The notes under the pieces are model-generated. The model saw only the letters and a program-made list of their open reading frames with translations. It did no database searches and was not told where the DNA came from. Position numbers and translations under genes: made by a program. Below are positions 17,242-25,322 of a stretch of 64,000 nucleotides of DNA, piece after piece; positions within the stretch are counted from its first letter, which is position 1, and each line of letters opens with the position of its first letter. The stretch comes from CBDESN01 sp965242495 (GTDB taxonomy: Bacteria > Pseudomonadota > Alphaproteobacteria > MPNO01): NCBI GenBank assembly GCA_965242495.1, contig OZ251446.1, positions 3,410,001 through 3,474,000 on the forward strand. The letters are read 5' to 3'.

Positions 17242-17631
17242 TCAAGGGGCGCCGGGGGCGAAGTCCGACACATGGGCGGCGACGATGCGCCAGCCGCCCG
17301 CCATGCGGACCCAGGTCTGGCTCTGGCGGCCGATCGCCGCCTCGCCCGGCCGCGCGTATTCGGCGTTGGCCGTCGCGAAATCGTCGCCGAAGGTCGCGAT
17401 CACGGCCTTGACGAGCGTTCGTTCGACGCCGCCGCCGGCGCGGTTGCGGCGGAACGCCGCCAGCGCCGCGCCCCCGTAGATCTGGCCGTTGGGTCCGTAG
17501 CGCAGCGTGAGGTCGTGATCCCAGAACAGTTCGTTGATCGTATCCACGTCGTTCGCCTTGAGCGCTTCGTCGTACCGCTCGAAGGCGGCGGTCACCTGGG
17601 CCACGATATCGGGCTTGTTGATCTCCGGCAT
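17242..17631 (-). CDS. AtzH-like/DUF3225 (NTF2-fold) protein
   Basis: A 129-residue protein starting MPEINKPDIVAQVTAAFERY, with LWDHDLTLRYGPNG-like and YGGAALAAFRRNR segments and a C-terminal VAAHVS strand. This fits the DUF3225 family (AtzH, HpxZ) with an NTF2-like fold. AtzH acts in cyanuric acid breakdown and HpxZ lies in purine/allantoin clusters, so family members sit in ring-nitrogen catabolism. The ATG at 17631 follows a strong GGAGGGG. It appears to be the promoter-proximal gene of the hydantoinase operon and strengthens the view that a cyclic ureide or lactam is the substrate. Confidence 0.78.
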   Translation of the reverse strand: MPEINKPDIVAQVTAAFERYDEALKANDVDTINELFWDHDLTLRYGPNGQIYGGAALAAFRRNRAGGGVERTLVKAVIATFGDDFATANAEYARPGEAAIGRQSQTWVRMAGGWRIVAAHVSDFAPGAP

Positions 17632-17714
17632 GTCCGCCCCTCCGATGCGGTGCGTATCGGGCCAGTATGCCACGCGCCGGCGCCGCCCGCCCGTCCGTCC
17701 GTCCATTCGTCGGT

Positions 17715-17742
17715 TTGCCGACGCGGCCTGGCTTGATAGGCT
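17715..17742 (+). promoter_or_regulatory. Putative promoter of the Fe-S protein gene
   Basis: TTGCCG and TAGGCT with a 16-base spacer lie 33 bp before the ATG at 17775, in the gap between divergent genes. Moderate consensus match. Confidence 0.35.
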
Positions 17743-17774
17743 GAGCGCGCGAGGCGAAGGCGGAGGCCGGCCGG

Positions 17775-19100
17775 ATGAGCGGAGCCGAAGAATTCCTGCC
17801 GTCGCTGGCGGCGCGCCGGGACGACATGCTCGAGGCGTGCACCGCCTGCGGCAAATGCGTCGAAGTGTGCCCGATGCCCGGTCCGGCGGGGATCGGAGCC
17901 GCCGACCCGGCGGCGGTCGCCGCCGGGGTGGTCGAGATCGTCCGCAGCGGGGCCGGCCCGGAGGCGTCGCTCCGCTGGGCCGATGCCTGCACCGGCTCGG
18001 GCCACTGCATCCCGGCCTGCCCGGAGGCCGTCAACCCGCGCTTCCTGCTGGCCCTCGCCCGGCAGGCGAAGCGGCGCGCGCACGCCGCTCCGGCCGAGAT
18101 CCGCACCGATGCCGGCCGCCGCTTCGGCGGCATGAGCCGGGGCCTGAGCGTGCTCGCGCGTCTGCAGCTGCCGCCGGCGGCTCTCGCCCGGCTGGGCGTC
18201 CTGGGCGACGACGTCGCGGCTGGCGAGCCGCCGCCCGAGGTCGTCTTCTACACCGGTTGCAACGTGCTCAAGACGCCGCATATCGCCCTCCTCTGCCTCG
18301 ACGTGATGGACGCGCTGGGCGTTCGCTACCGCGTCGGCGGCGGGCCGTCCCAATGCTGCGGCGTGTTGCAGTTCCAGGCGTCCGACCTCGAGAAGTTCGG
18401 CGCCATGTCCTACCGCACGATCGACCGCTTCGCCGCGACCGGGGCGCGCGAGGTTCTGGCGTGGTGTCCGAGCTGCATGGTCCATCTCGGCGAGGCGGCG
18501 TTGGAGACCCGCAGCCGCGACCGCGCCCCGCCATTCGGCATGACGCCCTTCGTGCGCTATCTCGCCGGCCGGCTCGACGAGCTGCGGCCGCTGATGACCA
18601 GGCCGGTGGCGAAGCGCGTCGGCCTGCATGAGCATCCAGGCGTTCCCGGCGTCGCCGAGGCGGCGCGGCGGATACTCGAAGCCGTCCCGGGGCTCGAATT
18701 CGTCGATCTCGCCCAGCCGCGCGTCGGCTATATGTGCAACACGTTGAACCCGCTCCCCGAATTCAAGCGAGACGTCCACGCCGAACTGCTCGCCGCCGCG
18801 GCCGCGGCCGGGGTGGATGCGGTGGCCGGGATCTATCACGCCTGCCATCGCGAGTTGTGCAGCCACGAACGCGACTGGCCGTTCGAGGTGGTGAACTTCA
18901 TGGAGCTGGTCGGCGAGAGCATGGGCCTCGCCCGGCCCGACCTGTTCAAGCGGTTGAAGATCATGCAGGACGCCGATGCGATCGTCGCCGAGAGCGCCGG
19001 GTTGATCGAGACCTACGGCCTCGATCGCGAGACCGTCCGCGCGGTCGTGCTCCGCGACATGATCGGCGAGCAGCCCCTGCCGCTGGCCGGCGCGCCGTAG
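17775..19100 (+). CDS. (Fe-S)-binding protein, heterodisulfide reductase subunit-like
   Basis: A 441-residue cytoplasmic redox protein. The N-terminus has CTACGKCVEVCPMP (residues 22-35), a complete 4Fe-4S motif, and then CTGSGHCIPACPEAV near residue 75, where the second motif lacks one usual Cys. The C-terminal half has two CCG-type domains: FYTGCN, QCCG and WCPSC in the first, YMCN and YHACHRELC in the second. This is the layout of HdrD/GlcF-like subunits that pass electrons from a dehydrogenase. No flavoprotein partner is adjacent, so its donor is unknown. A GCGGAGGCC element precedes the ATG. Confidence 0.85.
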   Translation: MSGAEEFLPSLAARRDDMLEACTACGKCVEVCPMPGPAGIGAADPAAVAAGVVEIVRSGAGPEASLRWADACTGSGHCIPACPEAVNPRFLLALARQAKRRAHAAPAEIRTDAGRRFGGMSRGLSVLARLQLPPAALARLGVLGDDVAAGEPPPEVVFYTGCNVLKTPHIALLCLDVMDALGVRYRVGGGPSQCCGVLQFQASDLEKFGAMSYRTIDRFAATGAREVLAWCPSCMVHLGEAALETRSRDRAPPFGMTPFVRYLAGRLDELRPLMTRPVAKRVGLHEHPGVPGVAEAARRILEAVPGLEFVDLAQPRVGYMCNTLNPLPEFKRDVHAELLAAAAAAGVDAVAGIYHACHRELCSHERDWPFEVVNFMELVGESMGLARPDLFKRLKIMQDADAIVAESAGLIETYGLDRETVRAVVLRDMIGEQPLPLAGAP

Positions 19101-19111
19101 CCTCGGCGCGA

Positions 19112-20491
19112 TCATCCGCCCGAGGACGGCCAGCGCCGGTGATGGTCGTCGATGACGAAGGGGTGGCTGTGGGCCAGCCGTTCGTGGCGGTGGGGGTGGC
19201 GGTGCGGCTCGGGCGGCTCCCATCCTTCGTGTTCGTGCCGGTGATGCTCGTCGTGGACGTGCAGATGCGTGTGCCGGATGGGCTCGTGCGTGTGCGCCAG
19301 CGCGGCCGCGCCCCGGGGCCGCCAGACCAGCGCCGCGGCGACGCAGGCCAGCGCCACCACCGCGCCGCAGGCGGCGAAGGTCGCCGGCAGGCCGGCGACG
19401 CTCCCGAGCCACCCCGCCGCCGGGTAGGTAATCAGCCAGCAGGCGTGCGACAGCGAGAATTGCGCCGCATAGACCGCCGGCCGATCCCCGGCGTGCGACG
19501 ACCGGCGCAGCAGCCGCGCCGACGGCGTCTGCACCAGCGACGCCCCGACCCCGAGCAGGAACCAGATCGCCAGCAGCCCGGCGAAACCGGGCGAGGCCAA
19601 GCCGAGCCAGAGGCCGCAGGCCAAGGCGCCGCCGCCCGCCAGCATCGCCGTCCGGTCGCGGATGCGGTCGAGCCCGCGTGGCAGGCAGAGGGCCGCCAGC
19701 ATCGAGCCCGCCCCGACCGCGGCCATGGCGACGGCAAGGTCCGTCTCCGAGCCGCCCAGCGCGCCGCGCACATAGACCACCGTGTTGACGATGACCATGG
19801 CCCCGGCCGCCGCCACCGCCATCGACAGCAGCAGCAGGCCGCGCAGCCGGGGCGTCCGCGCATAGATGCGAAGGCCCCAGGCGACGTTGGCGAGCATCCC
19901 CGCCTCGCGCTCGGGCCGCCGCGCCGGCGGCAGGGTCGCGCTCAGCACCAGCAGCCCCGCCAGTGCGAAGGCCGCCCCGTTGAGCCAGAACAGCGAGTGG
20001 AAGCTCGTCGCCGTCAACAGCCCTGCCGCGATCATGGGCGCCAGCAGATTCTCCAGATCCTGGGCGATGCGCGACAGCGACAGGGCGCGCGTGTATTGCG
20101 CCTCGTCCGGCAGCACGTCCGGGATCGTCGCCTGAAGGACGGGCGTGAACCCGGCCGAGGCCGCGCTCAACGCGAAGATGAGGGCGTAGACCTGCCATAC
20201 CGTATCGACGAAGGGCAGCGCGGCGACGACCAGCGCCCGGACGACGTTGAGCCCGGCCAGCATCGCCCGGCGCGGCGCGCGATGCGCGAAGCCGCCGGCG
20301 ACCGGGGCCACCCCGACATAGGCGACCATCTTGAGCGCCAGCGCCGCCCCCAGCACTGGCCCCGCCTGCGCCCCGGCGAGATCGTAAGCCAGCAGCGCCA
20401 GCGCGATCGTGGTCAGCCCGGCCCCCGCGAGGCCCACCACCTGCGCGGCGTACAGACGGCGAAAGGTCGGGTTGGCGAGCGGCGACGTCAC
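19112..20491 (-). CDS. MFS transporter with His-rich tail (putative metal exporter, NreB-like)
   Basis: A 459-residue major-facilitator protein with about 12 hydrophobic helices between residues 10 and 395, starting VTSPLANPTFRRLY. The last ~65 residues are soluble and carry about 17 histidines (THEPIRHTHLHVH, HRHEHE, PHRHPHRHE). A His-rich C-terminus on an MFS protein is known from the NreB nickel-resistance exporter, so nickel or cobalt efflux is a reasonable guess, not shown. It starts with GTG at 20491, overlapping the mcrC stop as GTGA, so its translation should depend on mcrC. That coupling of a transporter to a restriction gene is unusual. Confidence 0.75.
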   Translation of the reverse strand: MTSPLANPTFRRLYAAQVVGLAGAGLTTIALALLAYDLAGAQAGPVLGAALALKMVAYVGVAPVAGGFAHRAPRRAMLAGLNVVRALVVAALPFVDTVWQVYALIFALSAASAGFTPVLQATIPDVLPDEAQYTRALSLSRIAQDLENLLAPMIAAGLLTATSFHSLFWLNGAAFALAGLLVLSATLPPARRPEREAGMLANVAWGLRIYARTPRLRGLLLLSMAVAAAGAMVIVNTVVYVRGALGGSETDLAVAMAAVGAGSMLAALCLPRGLDRIRDRTAMLAGGGALACGLWLGLASPGFAGLLAIWFLLGVGASLVQTPSARLLRRSSHAGDRPAVYAAQFSLSHACWLITYPAAGWLGSVAGLPATFAACGAVVALACVAAALVWRPRGAAALAHTHEPIRHTHLHVHDEHHRHEHEGWEPPEPHRHPHRHERLAHSHPFVIDDHHRRWPSSGG

Positions 20492-21759
20492 GGGCCCGGC
20501 GCGATGCCCCAACCTCGCGACAGGTCGCGCAATGCGCCCACGACCTCGTCCGGGCGGCCCACGTCGATGGTCGCGACGTCCAGCGGGCGGCCGGTTCCGG
20601 CCGCCCTCCATCGGCGGTCGATCCCCTGCGCGCCGGGATAGACGAGGACGATGCGTCTGGCGTCGTAAGCTTCGGCGTAGGCGAGCATCTGGTAGACGTC
20701 GGACTGCTCGACGCCGAGCGTCTTATCGTCGGGGTCGAGGCGCTTCCACTTGGTGTCGAGAACAATGTGATCGCCTTGATCGCCCTTGGCCTCGATCACG
20801 GCATCGGGGCGTATGCGGAAGAGCCCGCTTCCGTCCGAGTCCGTCAGCGCGTGACGCCCTCTGTCCTGGAGGTGGACGCCTACTGGATGGCGGGCGAGGG
20901 CGCGTCGCAGGCAACGTCCGATGAACGCCTCGAACAGATCGTTCATCGGGAACAGCAGGGCGAAGCCCGCCGCGTCGCCGCTCGCCGTGCTCTGCCAGTC
21001 TCCCTTCAGGAACATGCAGGCGAGGCGGTGCAGGTCGTGGAAGGCGGCGTTGGTCCGATCCAGCCGCACCGGTTCGCGAAGCGGATCGGCGGCGCGGCCC
21101 ACGGTCTCGAAGCGGGCGGCGAGCTCGGCCAGCAGCCGGAGGTTGACGGCGGAGCGGGCGAGTCGCGCGAGTCGCGACACCGCCGCCTTGAGGGCCCGGT
21201 TGAGCGGCGTGTCCTCCGACAGCTCGTCGAAGCGGCAGGCCAGACGGTCCGGCCGGACGGCGAGATGCGTCGTCTGGCGGGTCACGTCGAGCCGCCCGCG
21301 CAACAGCCGCAGGTCTTCCTCGCGCGCGAGATAGCGGCGGGGCAGGCCGCGTCGGACCGCGGCCAGCAGCCGGCCGGCGAACAGCCGGACGAGCAGTTCC
21401 AGCAGATCGCGCCGTTGCGTATCCAGGGCGGCGAGTTCGCCGTCGGCGACGCGAAGATCCTGCGCCACCGCGAGCATGCGGATAAGGGCGGCGCGAACCG
21501 CGCCGTCGTTCCCGTCGATCTTCGGCAGGATTTCGACGGTCCGTCCGGGAACGGCGAGAATACCGACGACTTGCCCGGCCTCCAGGCCGCGGGAGGTGCG
21601 GGTCAATACCGCGGTCTTGTGCAACTTCAGCTGCCGGGCGGCCCGTTCGGCGAGGATGTGGATACGCTTGGCTTCGGCCTCGGTAAGGCCGCCTTCGCCG
21701 ATCGGCAGGCAGTCCCACTCCCGGCAGGTGAGCGGTCCGTTACGTTCCGGTTTCCGCAT
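20488..21759 (-). CDS. mcrC: McrC family protein (type IV restriction endonuclease subunit)
   Basis: Nuclease partner of McrB; the complex cuts modified-cytosine DNA. The 423-residue product begins MRKPERNGPLTCREWDCLPIG, has an N-terminal beta-rich McrB-contact region (ILAVPGRTVEILPKID) and a C-terminal PD-(D/E)XK core: IRPDAVIEAKG followed by HIVLDTKWKRLD gives the Asp...Asp-x-Lys-type site, with VYQMLAYAEAY after it. The ATG at 21759 overlaps the mcrB 3' end by 20 bp, as is usual for this pair. Length is normal for the family. Confidence 0.9.
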   Translation of the reverse strand: MRKPERNGPLTCREWDCLPIGEGGLTEAEAKRIHILAERAARQLKLHKTAVLTRTSRGLEAGQVVGILAVPGRTVEILPKIDGNDGAVRAALIRMLAVAQDLRVADGELAALDTQRRDLLELLVRLFAGRLLAAVRRGLPRRYLAREEDLRLLRGRLDVTRQTTHLAVRPDRLACRFDELSEDTPLNRALKAAVSRLARLARSAVNLRLLAELAARFETVGRAADPLREPVRLDRTNAAFHDLHRLACMFLKGDWQSTASGDAAGFALLFPMNDLFEAFIGRCLRRALARHPVGVHLQDRGRHALTDSDGSGLFRIRPDAVIEAKGDQGDHIVLDTKWKRLDPDDKTLGVEQSDVYQMLAYAEAYDARRIVLVYPGAQGIDRRWRAAGTGRPLDVATIDVGRPDEVVGALRDLSRGWGIAPGP

Positions 21760-23536
21760 CCGGCGCCCTGTCGGGGACGATGCGACCGTATGCCTCGTCC
21801 GTGAAGCCCTCCCGCACCGTCCAGCGGTATCGGTCCTCGCCCGCATCGTCATCGAGGCCGGGCGGCGGATCGAGCCGCTTCCGCAGCACGAAATCGTCGC
21901 CGCCGCCGAGGACGGCGCGGACCTTCTCCCAATCGTCGTAGAAATACTCGGCGATGAGGGGGATGATCTTGCGCCGCATGATGCGGTCGACGTCCGTCTT
22001 GGTGCGCGCGCCCATCAGCCAAGCGTGGCCGATCAGGTGATCGCGGTCGGTCAGCCATTCCAGGCGTTCGTTGATGGCGCGGAGCACAGCGGGCAGGTCG
22101 ATGCCCTCGACCTCGGTGAGCAAGCCGGGTTCGGGCGGCAGCTCCTCGAACTCGAAACGTCGGCGCAGCGCGGTATCGAGCAGGGCGATCGACCGGTCGG
22201 CCGTGTTCATCGTGCCGAGAATGTGGAGATTCGCGGGCAACGTGAAGGGATCGTCGGAATAGGGCAGGGTGACGGCGGTTTCGTTCGCTGCGTCCTCCCG
22301 CTTGTCCTCCTCCAGCAGGGTGACGAGCTCTCCCATGACTTTCGAGACGTTGGCGCGGTTGATTTCGTCGATGACGAGGACATGGGGCAGACCGGATTCG
22401 CGGGCGCGCTCCGCGATGCGCTTGAGCGCGCCGGGAGTGGATTCCAGGCGGAAGCCGGCGCCGGCTTTCGACCCGGTGATGGGGCGCAGACCCTCGACGA
22501 ACTCTTCGTAGCCATAGGATTGGTGGAAGGTGACGAACTCGACCCGGCGCTCCTCGACGAGCTCGCCGTACCGCTCTCGGACCTTCGCCTCCGGCTCTTC
22601 CACCGGTCCGTCGCATATCTCGACGCAGCGTCGGGCGGTGGCATAGGTCTTACCGGTGCCCGGCGGGCCGTAGAGGATCGTGTTGAGAGACGATTTGCCG
22701 GGGAATGGCGTGGGCGTCGGGTCCGGATTCCACAGTTCTTTAAGCGGCGGGAGGTAGAAGTCGAGCTCCTTGGTCCCGCGCTCCCTCTCCAAATTCTTGC
22801 GCAATTCGTAAAGCGCGCGATCTACGTCGGCGGAAGAAGATGCATCATCCAATTGGAATTCGGGGGGAATTTGGTTCTTGAATCTCTCGACGATCTGCTT
22901 TCTACCTCGGATGGTCGAAATTCGTTCCATGTAGTCCGGAAACAGGAGATATAGAATCACGTCGCGCATAACACGTCGGCCCGTTTTCTTCTCGATTTCA
23001 TCGAACCATCTGGCGAGACTCCAGGGCACATCTTCTTTCATCAATGCAGCCTGCCGGGATTGGGGTTCGGTCTTCCATCGTTCCATCGCCTGAATGAAAA
23101 ACTCGAAATTCGAATATTGATGTCCAAAATACCCCGGGCTAGCATTTGCGACGCCCTTGAGCGTTCGATCGCTCAGATAGGAGATGTTTGCCAGATCGGA
23201 ACCCGACCGTTCCCAGATTTTCCTGACTAGGTCGCGCTTGGTTTCCGGCTTCATGTCGGGGAATAAGTACAGGAACCATACGGTCTCGGCGGCCAGTCGA
23301 ATCAGTTGGGGAGACGCGGCCTCCAGTTGTTTTTCGATTTTTACGACGATGTGGTCTTTAGCCTTTATTCGGTTCGTCGGGACACGGCGCCTGAGTTCCC
23401 GGATGTTGCCGAGGGTCCACAGATTTTCGTCGCCGAACAGCGAGCCGTCGGTCAGGAAGCATCGGTCGCGCCAAGCATCGGCTGCGGCGAGCACATCGTC
23501 GATATGGTCCCTATTGTTGCCGATCCAGCGGGCCAT
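21740..23536 (-). CDS. mcrB: McrB family AAA+ GTPase (type IV restriction)
   Basis: Motor subunit of McrBC, 598 residues. The C-terminal AAA+ domain has Walker A GPPGTGKT (290-297), a Walker B region with LVIDEINRANVSKVMGEL, sensor LGTMNTADRSIALLD and an arginine-finger helix LRRRFEFEEL. The N-terminal ~280 residues, which usually read the modified base, do not look like the E. coli McrB DNA-binding domain and have a more AT-rich codon use than the AAA+ half, suggesting an exchanged specificity module. It starts 45 bp past the 3' end of tRNA-Phe on the same strand. Confidence 0.92.
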   Translation of the reverse strand: MARWIGNNRDHIDDVLAAADAWRDRCFLTDGSLFGDENLWTLGNIRELRRRVPTNRIKAKDHIVVKIEKQLEAASPQLIRLAAETVWFLYLFPDMKPETKRDLVRKIWERSGSDLANISYLSDRTLKGVANASPGYFGHQYSNFEFFIQAMERWKTEPQSRQAALMKEDVPWSLARWFDEIEKKTGRRVMRDVILYLLFPDYMERISTIRGRKQIVERFKNQIPPEFQLDDASSSADVDRALYELRKNLERERGTKELDFYLPPLKELWNPDPTPTPFPGKSSLNTILYGPPGTGKTYATARRCVEICDGPVEEPEAKVRERYGELVEERRVEFVTFHQSYGYEEFVEGLRPITGSKAGAGFRLESTPGALKRIAERARESGLPHVLVIDEINRANVSKVMGELVTLLEEDKREDAANETAVTLPYSDDPFTLPANLHILGTMNTADRSIALLDTALRRRFEFEELPPEPGLLTEVEGIDLPAVLRAINERLEWLTDRDHLIGHAWLMGARTKTDVDRIMRRKIIPLIAEYFYDDWEKVRAVLGGGDDFVLRKRLDPPPGLDDDAGEDRYRWTVREGFTDEAYGRIVPDRAPDAETGT

Positions 23537-23580
23537 CGGTTACGTCTCCAAGGCTGCAGCGCGGAGGGGCGGAGAGGCGA

Positions 23581-23656
23581 TGGTGCCCAGGGGCTGGATC
23601 GAACAGCCGACACCGTGATTTTCAGTCACGTGCTCTACCAACTGAGCTACCTGGGC
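23581..23656 (-). tRNA. tRNA-Phe (GAA)
   Basis: A 76-nt cloverleaf with encoded CCA. The acceptor arm pairs GCCCAGG (from 23656) with CCTGGGC (23591-23585), the anticodon arm is CGTGA-CTGAAAA-TCACG giving anticodon GAA, and the T loop contains TTCGATC. It separates the housekeeping yacG-rng block from McrBC; the 3' ends of tRNA genes are common integration sites. Confidence 0.97.
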
Positions 23657-23706
23657 GTCGCGAAGCAACGGCACTATAGGGGTTGCGCCGCCCCTGTCCA
23701 GCCCGG

Positions 23707-23886
23707 TCACTCGCCCTCGCCCGGCTCTGCGGCGCGGGCGATCTCCTCCTCGTCGGGCGGCTCGACCGCGGGCGTCGCATAGGCGCCCGAGAACCAGCGC
23801 CCCAGGTCCACGTCGGCGCAGCGGCGCGAGCAGAACGGCCGGTAGCGTTGCGCGCCCGCCCGTCCGCAGATCGGGCAGGGGTTCAT
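23707..23886 (-). CDS. yacG: DNA gyrase inhibitor YacG-type zinc protein
   Basis: A 59-residue zinc-finger protein. Cys4, Cys7, Cys19 and Cys23 (CPICG then FCSRRC) form the single zinc site of YacG, followed by VDLGRWFSGAYATP, a family hallmark, and an acidic tail. E. coli YacG binds GyrB and inhibits gyrase. The ATG at 23886 overlaps the rng stop as ATGA, so it is translationally coupled. This rng-yacG order is common in Alphaproteobacteria. Confidence 0.92.
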   Translation of the reverse strand: MNPCPICGRAGAQRYRPFCSRRCADVDLGRWFSGAYATPAVEPPDEEEIARAAEPGEGE

Positions 23887-25322
23887 TCCTGGCCGCCCGG
23901 CTCGACCACGATGTCGAAGCCGTCGCGCGCATATTCGTCGTCGCGGCGCAGCGTCACGCCGCGGCCCAGCCGGCCGGTCCATTCGTCCAGCGCCGCGCGC
24001 CACGGGCCTTCCAGAGCGTCGATCACCTCCGCGCAGGCGAACACGCCGAACCGTCCGGGCCCGGCGACGCGGGCTTCCCGCCGCAGCTCGCGCAAGATGT
24101 CGCCCGCCACCGTGTCCACCGTCGGCATCCGTCCGCCGCCGTCGCACTGGTCGCATTCCTCGGTCAGGGCCTGGAGCAGCGACTCGCGCCGCCGCCGCCG
24201 CGTGAGTTCGACCAGCCCCGCCGCGGTGCGCCCGATCAGCCGCGCCGGGGTGCGGTCCTTCGCCATCTCGCCTTCGAGCCGCCCCAGCACCTCGTCCCAA
24301 TGCGCATCGTCCTCCATGTGGATGAAGTCGATGACGATCAGGCCGCCCAGGTTGCGCAGCCGGATCTGTCGCGCGATCTCCAGCGCGGCCTCGCGGTTGG
24401 TGTGATGCGCGGTGTCCTCCGGCCGCGCGGCGTCGGTGAAGCTTCCCGAGTTCACGTCGATGGCGGTCAGCGCCTCGGTCTGCTGGATCACGATCCATCC
24501 GCCCGACGGCAGGCGCAGCCGGGGCTCGCCGGCCCGGGCGATTTCCTCCTCCACGCCGTAGCGATCGAAGATCGGATCGTTCCCCTCATGCGGCGCCAGC
24601 CGGTCCGCCAGGCCGGGCATGACGCGAGCGCAGAACGCGCGCGCGGCCGCGAGCTCCTCCGCCCCGTCGATGCGGACCGCCGCCATACCGGGCGTCAACT
24701 CGTCGCGGACGATGCGCAGCACCGGGTCGAGCTCGCCGTGCAGCAGGGCCGGGGGGTGGGCCGCGCCGCGCGCGGCCTCGATGTCGGACCATAGCGCGCG
24801 CAGGCGATCGGCGTCGCCGGCGAGCGCGTCGCCGGCCGCCCCGACGGCCGCGGTGCGCAGGATAAACCCCTCGCCCGGCCGGGCGATCCCGGCCATCAGC
24901 GCCTCCAGCCGCGCCCGTTCGGCTTCGTCCTCGATCCGGCGCGACAGCGCGATCCGATCCTGGTCCGGGGCGTAGACCAGATGTCGGCCCGGCAGCGCGA
25001 TGCGCCGTCCCAGCTGCATTCCCTTGCGGCCGATCGCGTCCTTGACGACCTGGACCGTCACCGCCTGCCCCTCGTCGAGCCCGTCCGCGCCGCCGCCGTC
25101 CCGCGCCGCGTCGAGGCCGAGGAAGCCGGCGCGCCCGGCGCCGACGTCGACGAACGCCGCGTTCATTCCGGGGACGATGCGTTCGACCCGGCCGAGATAG
25201 ACGTCGCCCACCCGGCTCGCCTGCCGTCGCCGCTCGACGGTCAGCTCGACCAGCCGCCCGTCGCTCACGATCGCCGCTCGAATCTCGCCGGGGACGACGT
25301 TGATCAGGAGTTCATCGCTCAC
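23883..25322 (-). CDS. rng: Ribonuclease E/G family endoribonuclease
   Basis: Processes rRNA and mRNA. The 479-residue length and lack of a long C-terminal scaffold point to RNase G rather than RNase E. An S1-like region (VGDVYLGRVERIVPGMNAAFVDVG) is at residues 36-65, the catalytic DNase-I-like domain has ALTAIDVNSGSF and LGGLIVIDFIHM with its metal-binding Asp residues (about 290-345), and ECDQCDG near residue 405 is the CxxC zinc link. Its start overlaps the maf 3' end by 11 bp. Confidence 0.93.
   Translation of the reverse strand: MSDELLINVVPGEIRAAIVSDGRLVELTVERRRQASRVGDVYLGRVERIVPGMNAAFVDVGAGRAGFLGLDAARDGGGADGLDEGQAVTVQVVKDAIGRKGMQLGRRIALPGRHLVYAPDQDRIALSRRIEDEAERARLEALMAGIARPGEGFILRTAAVGAAGDALAGDADRLRALWSDIEAARGAAHPPALLHGELDPVLRIVRDELTPGMAAVRIDGAEELAAARAFCARVMPGLADRLAPHEGNDPIFDRYGVEEEIARAGEPRLRLPSGGWIVIQQTEALTAIDVNSGSFTDAARPEDTAHHTNREAALEIARQIRLRNLGGLIVIDFIHMEDDAHWDEVLGRLEGEMAKDRTPARLIGRTAAGLVELTRRRRRESLLQALTEECDQCDGGGRMPTVDTVAGDILRELRREARVAGPGRFGVFACAEVIDALEGPWRAALDEWTGRLGRGVTLRRDDEYARDGFDIVVEPGGQE

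Noticed and set aside
15062..18133. Much longer hydantoinase A reading (1023 codons)
   Set aside because: The family N-terminus starts at 17173; upstream codons overlap the AtzH-like gene and are unlike the family.
19100..23656. Attachment-site repeat matching the tRNA-Phe 3' end on the far side of McrBC
   Set aside because: No copy of the GGGGCTGGATCGAAC segment was seen near 19-20.5 kb and there is no integrase, so a defined integrated element cannot be claimed.
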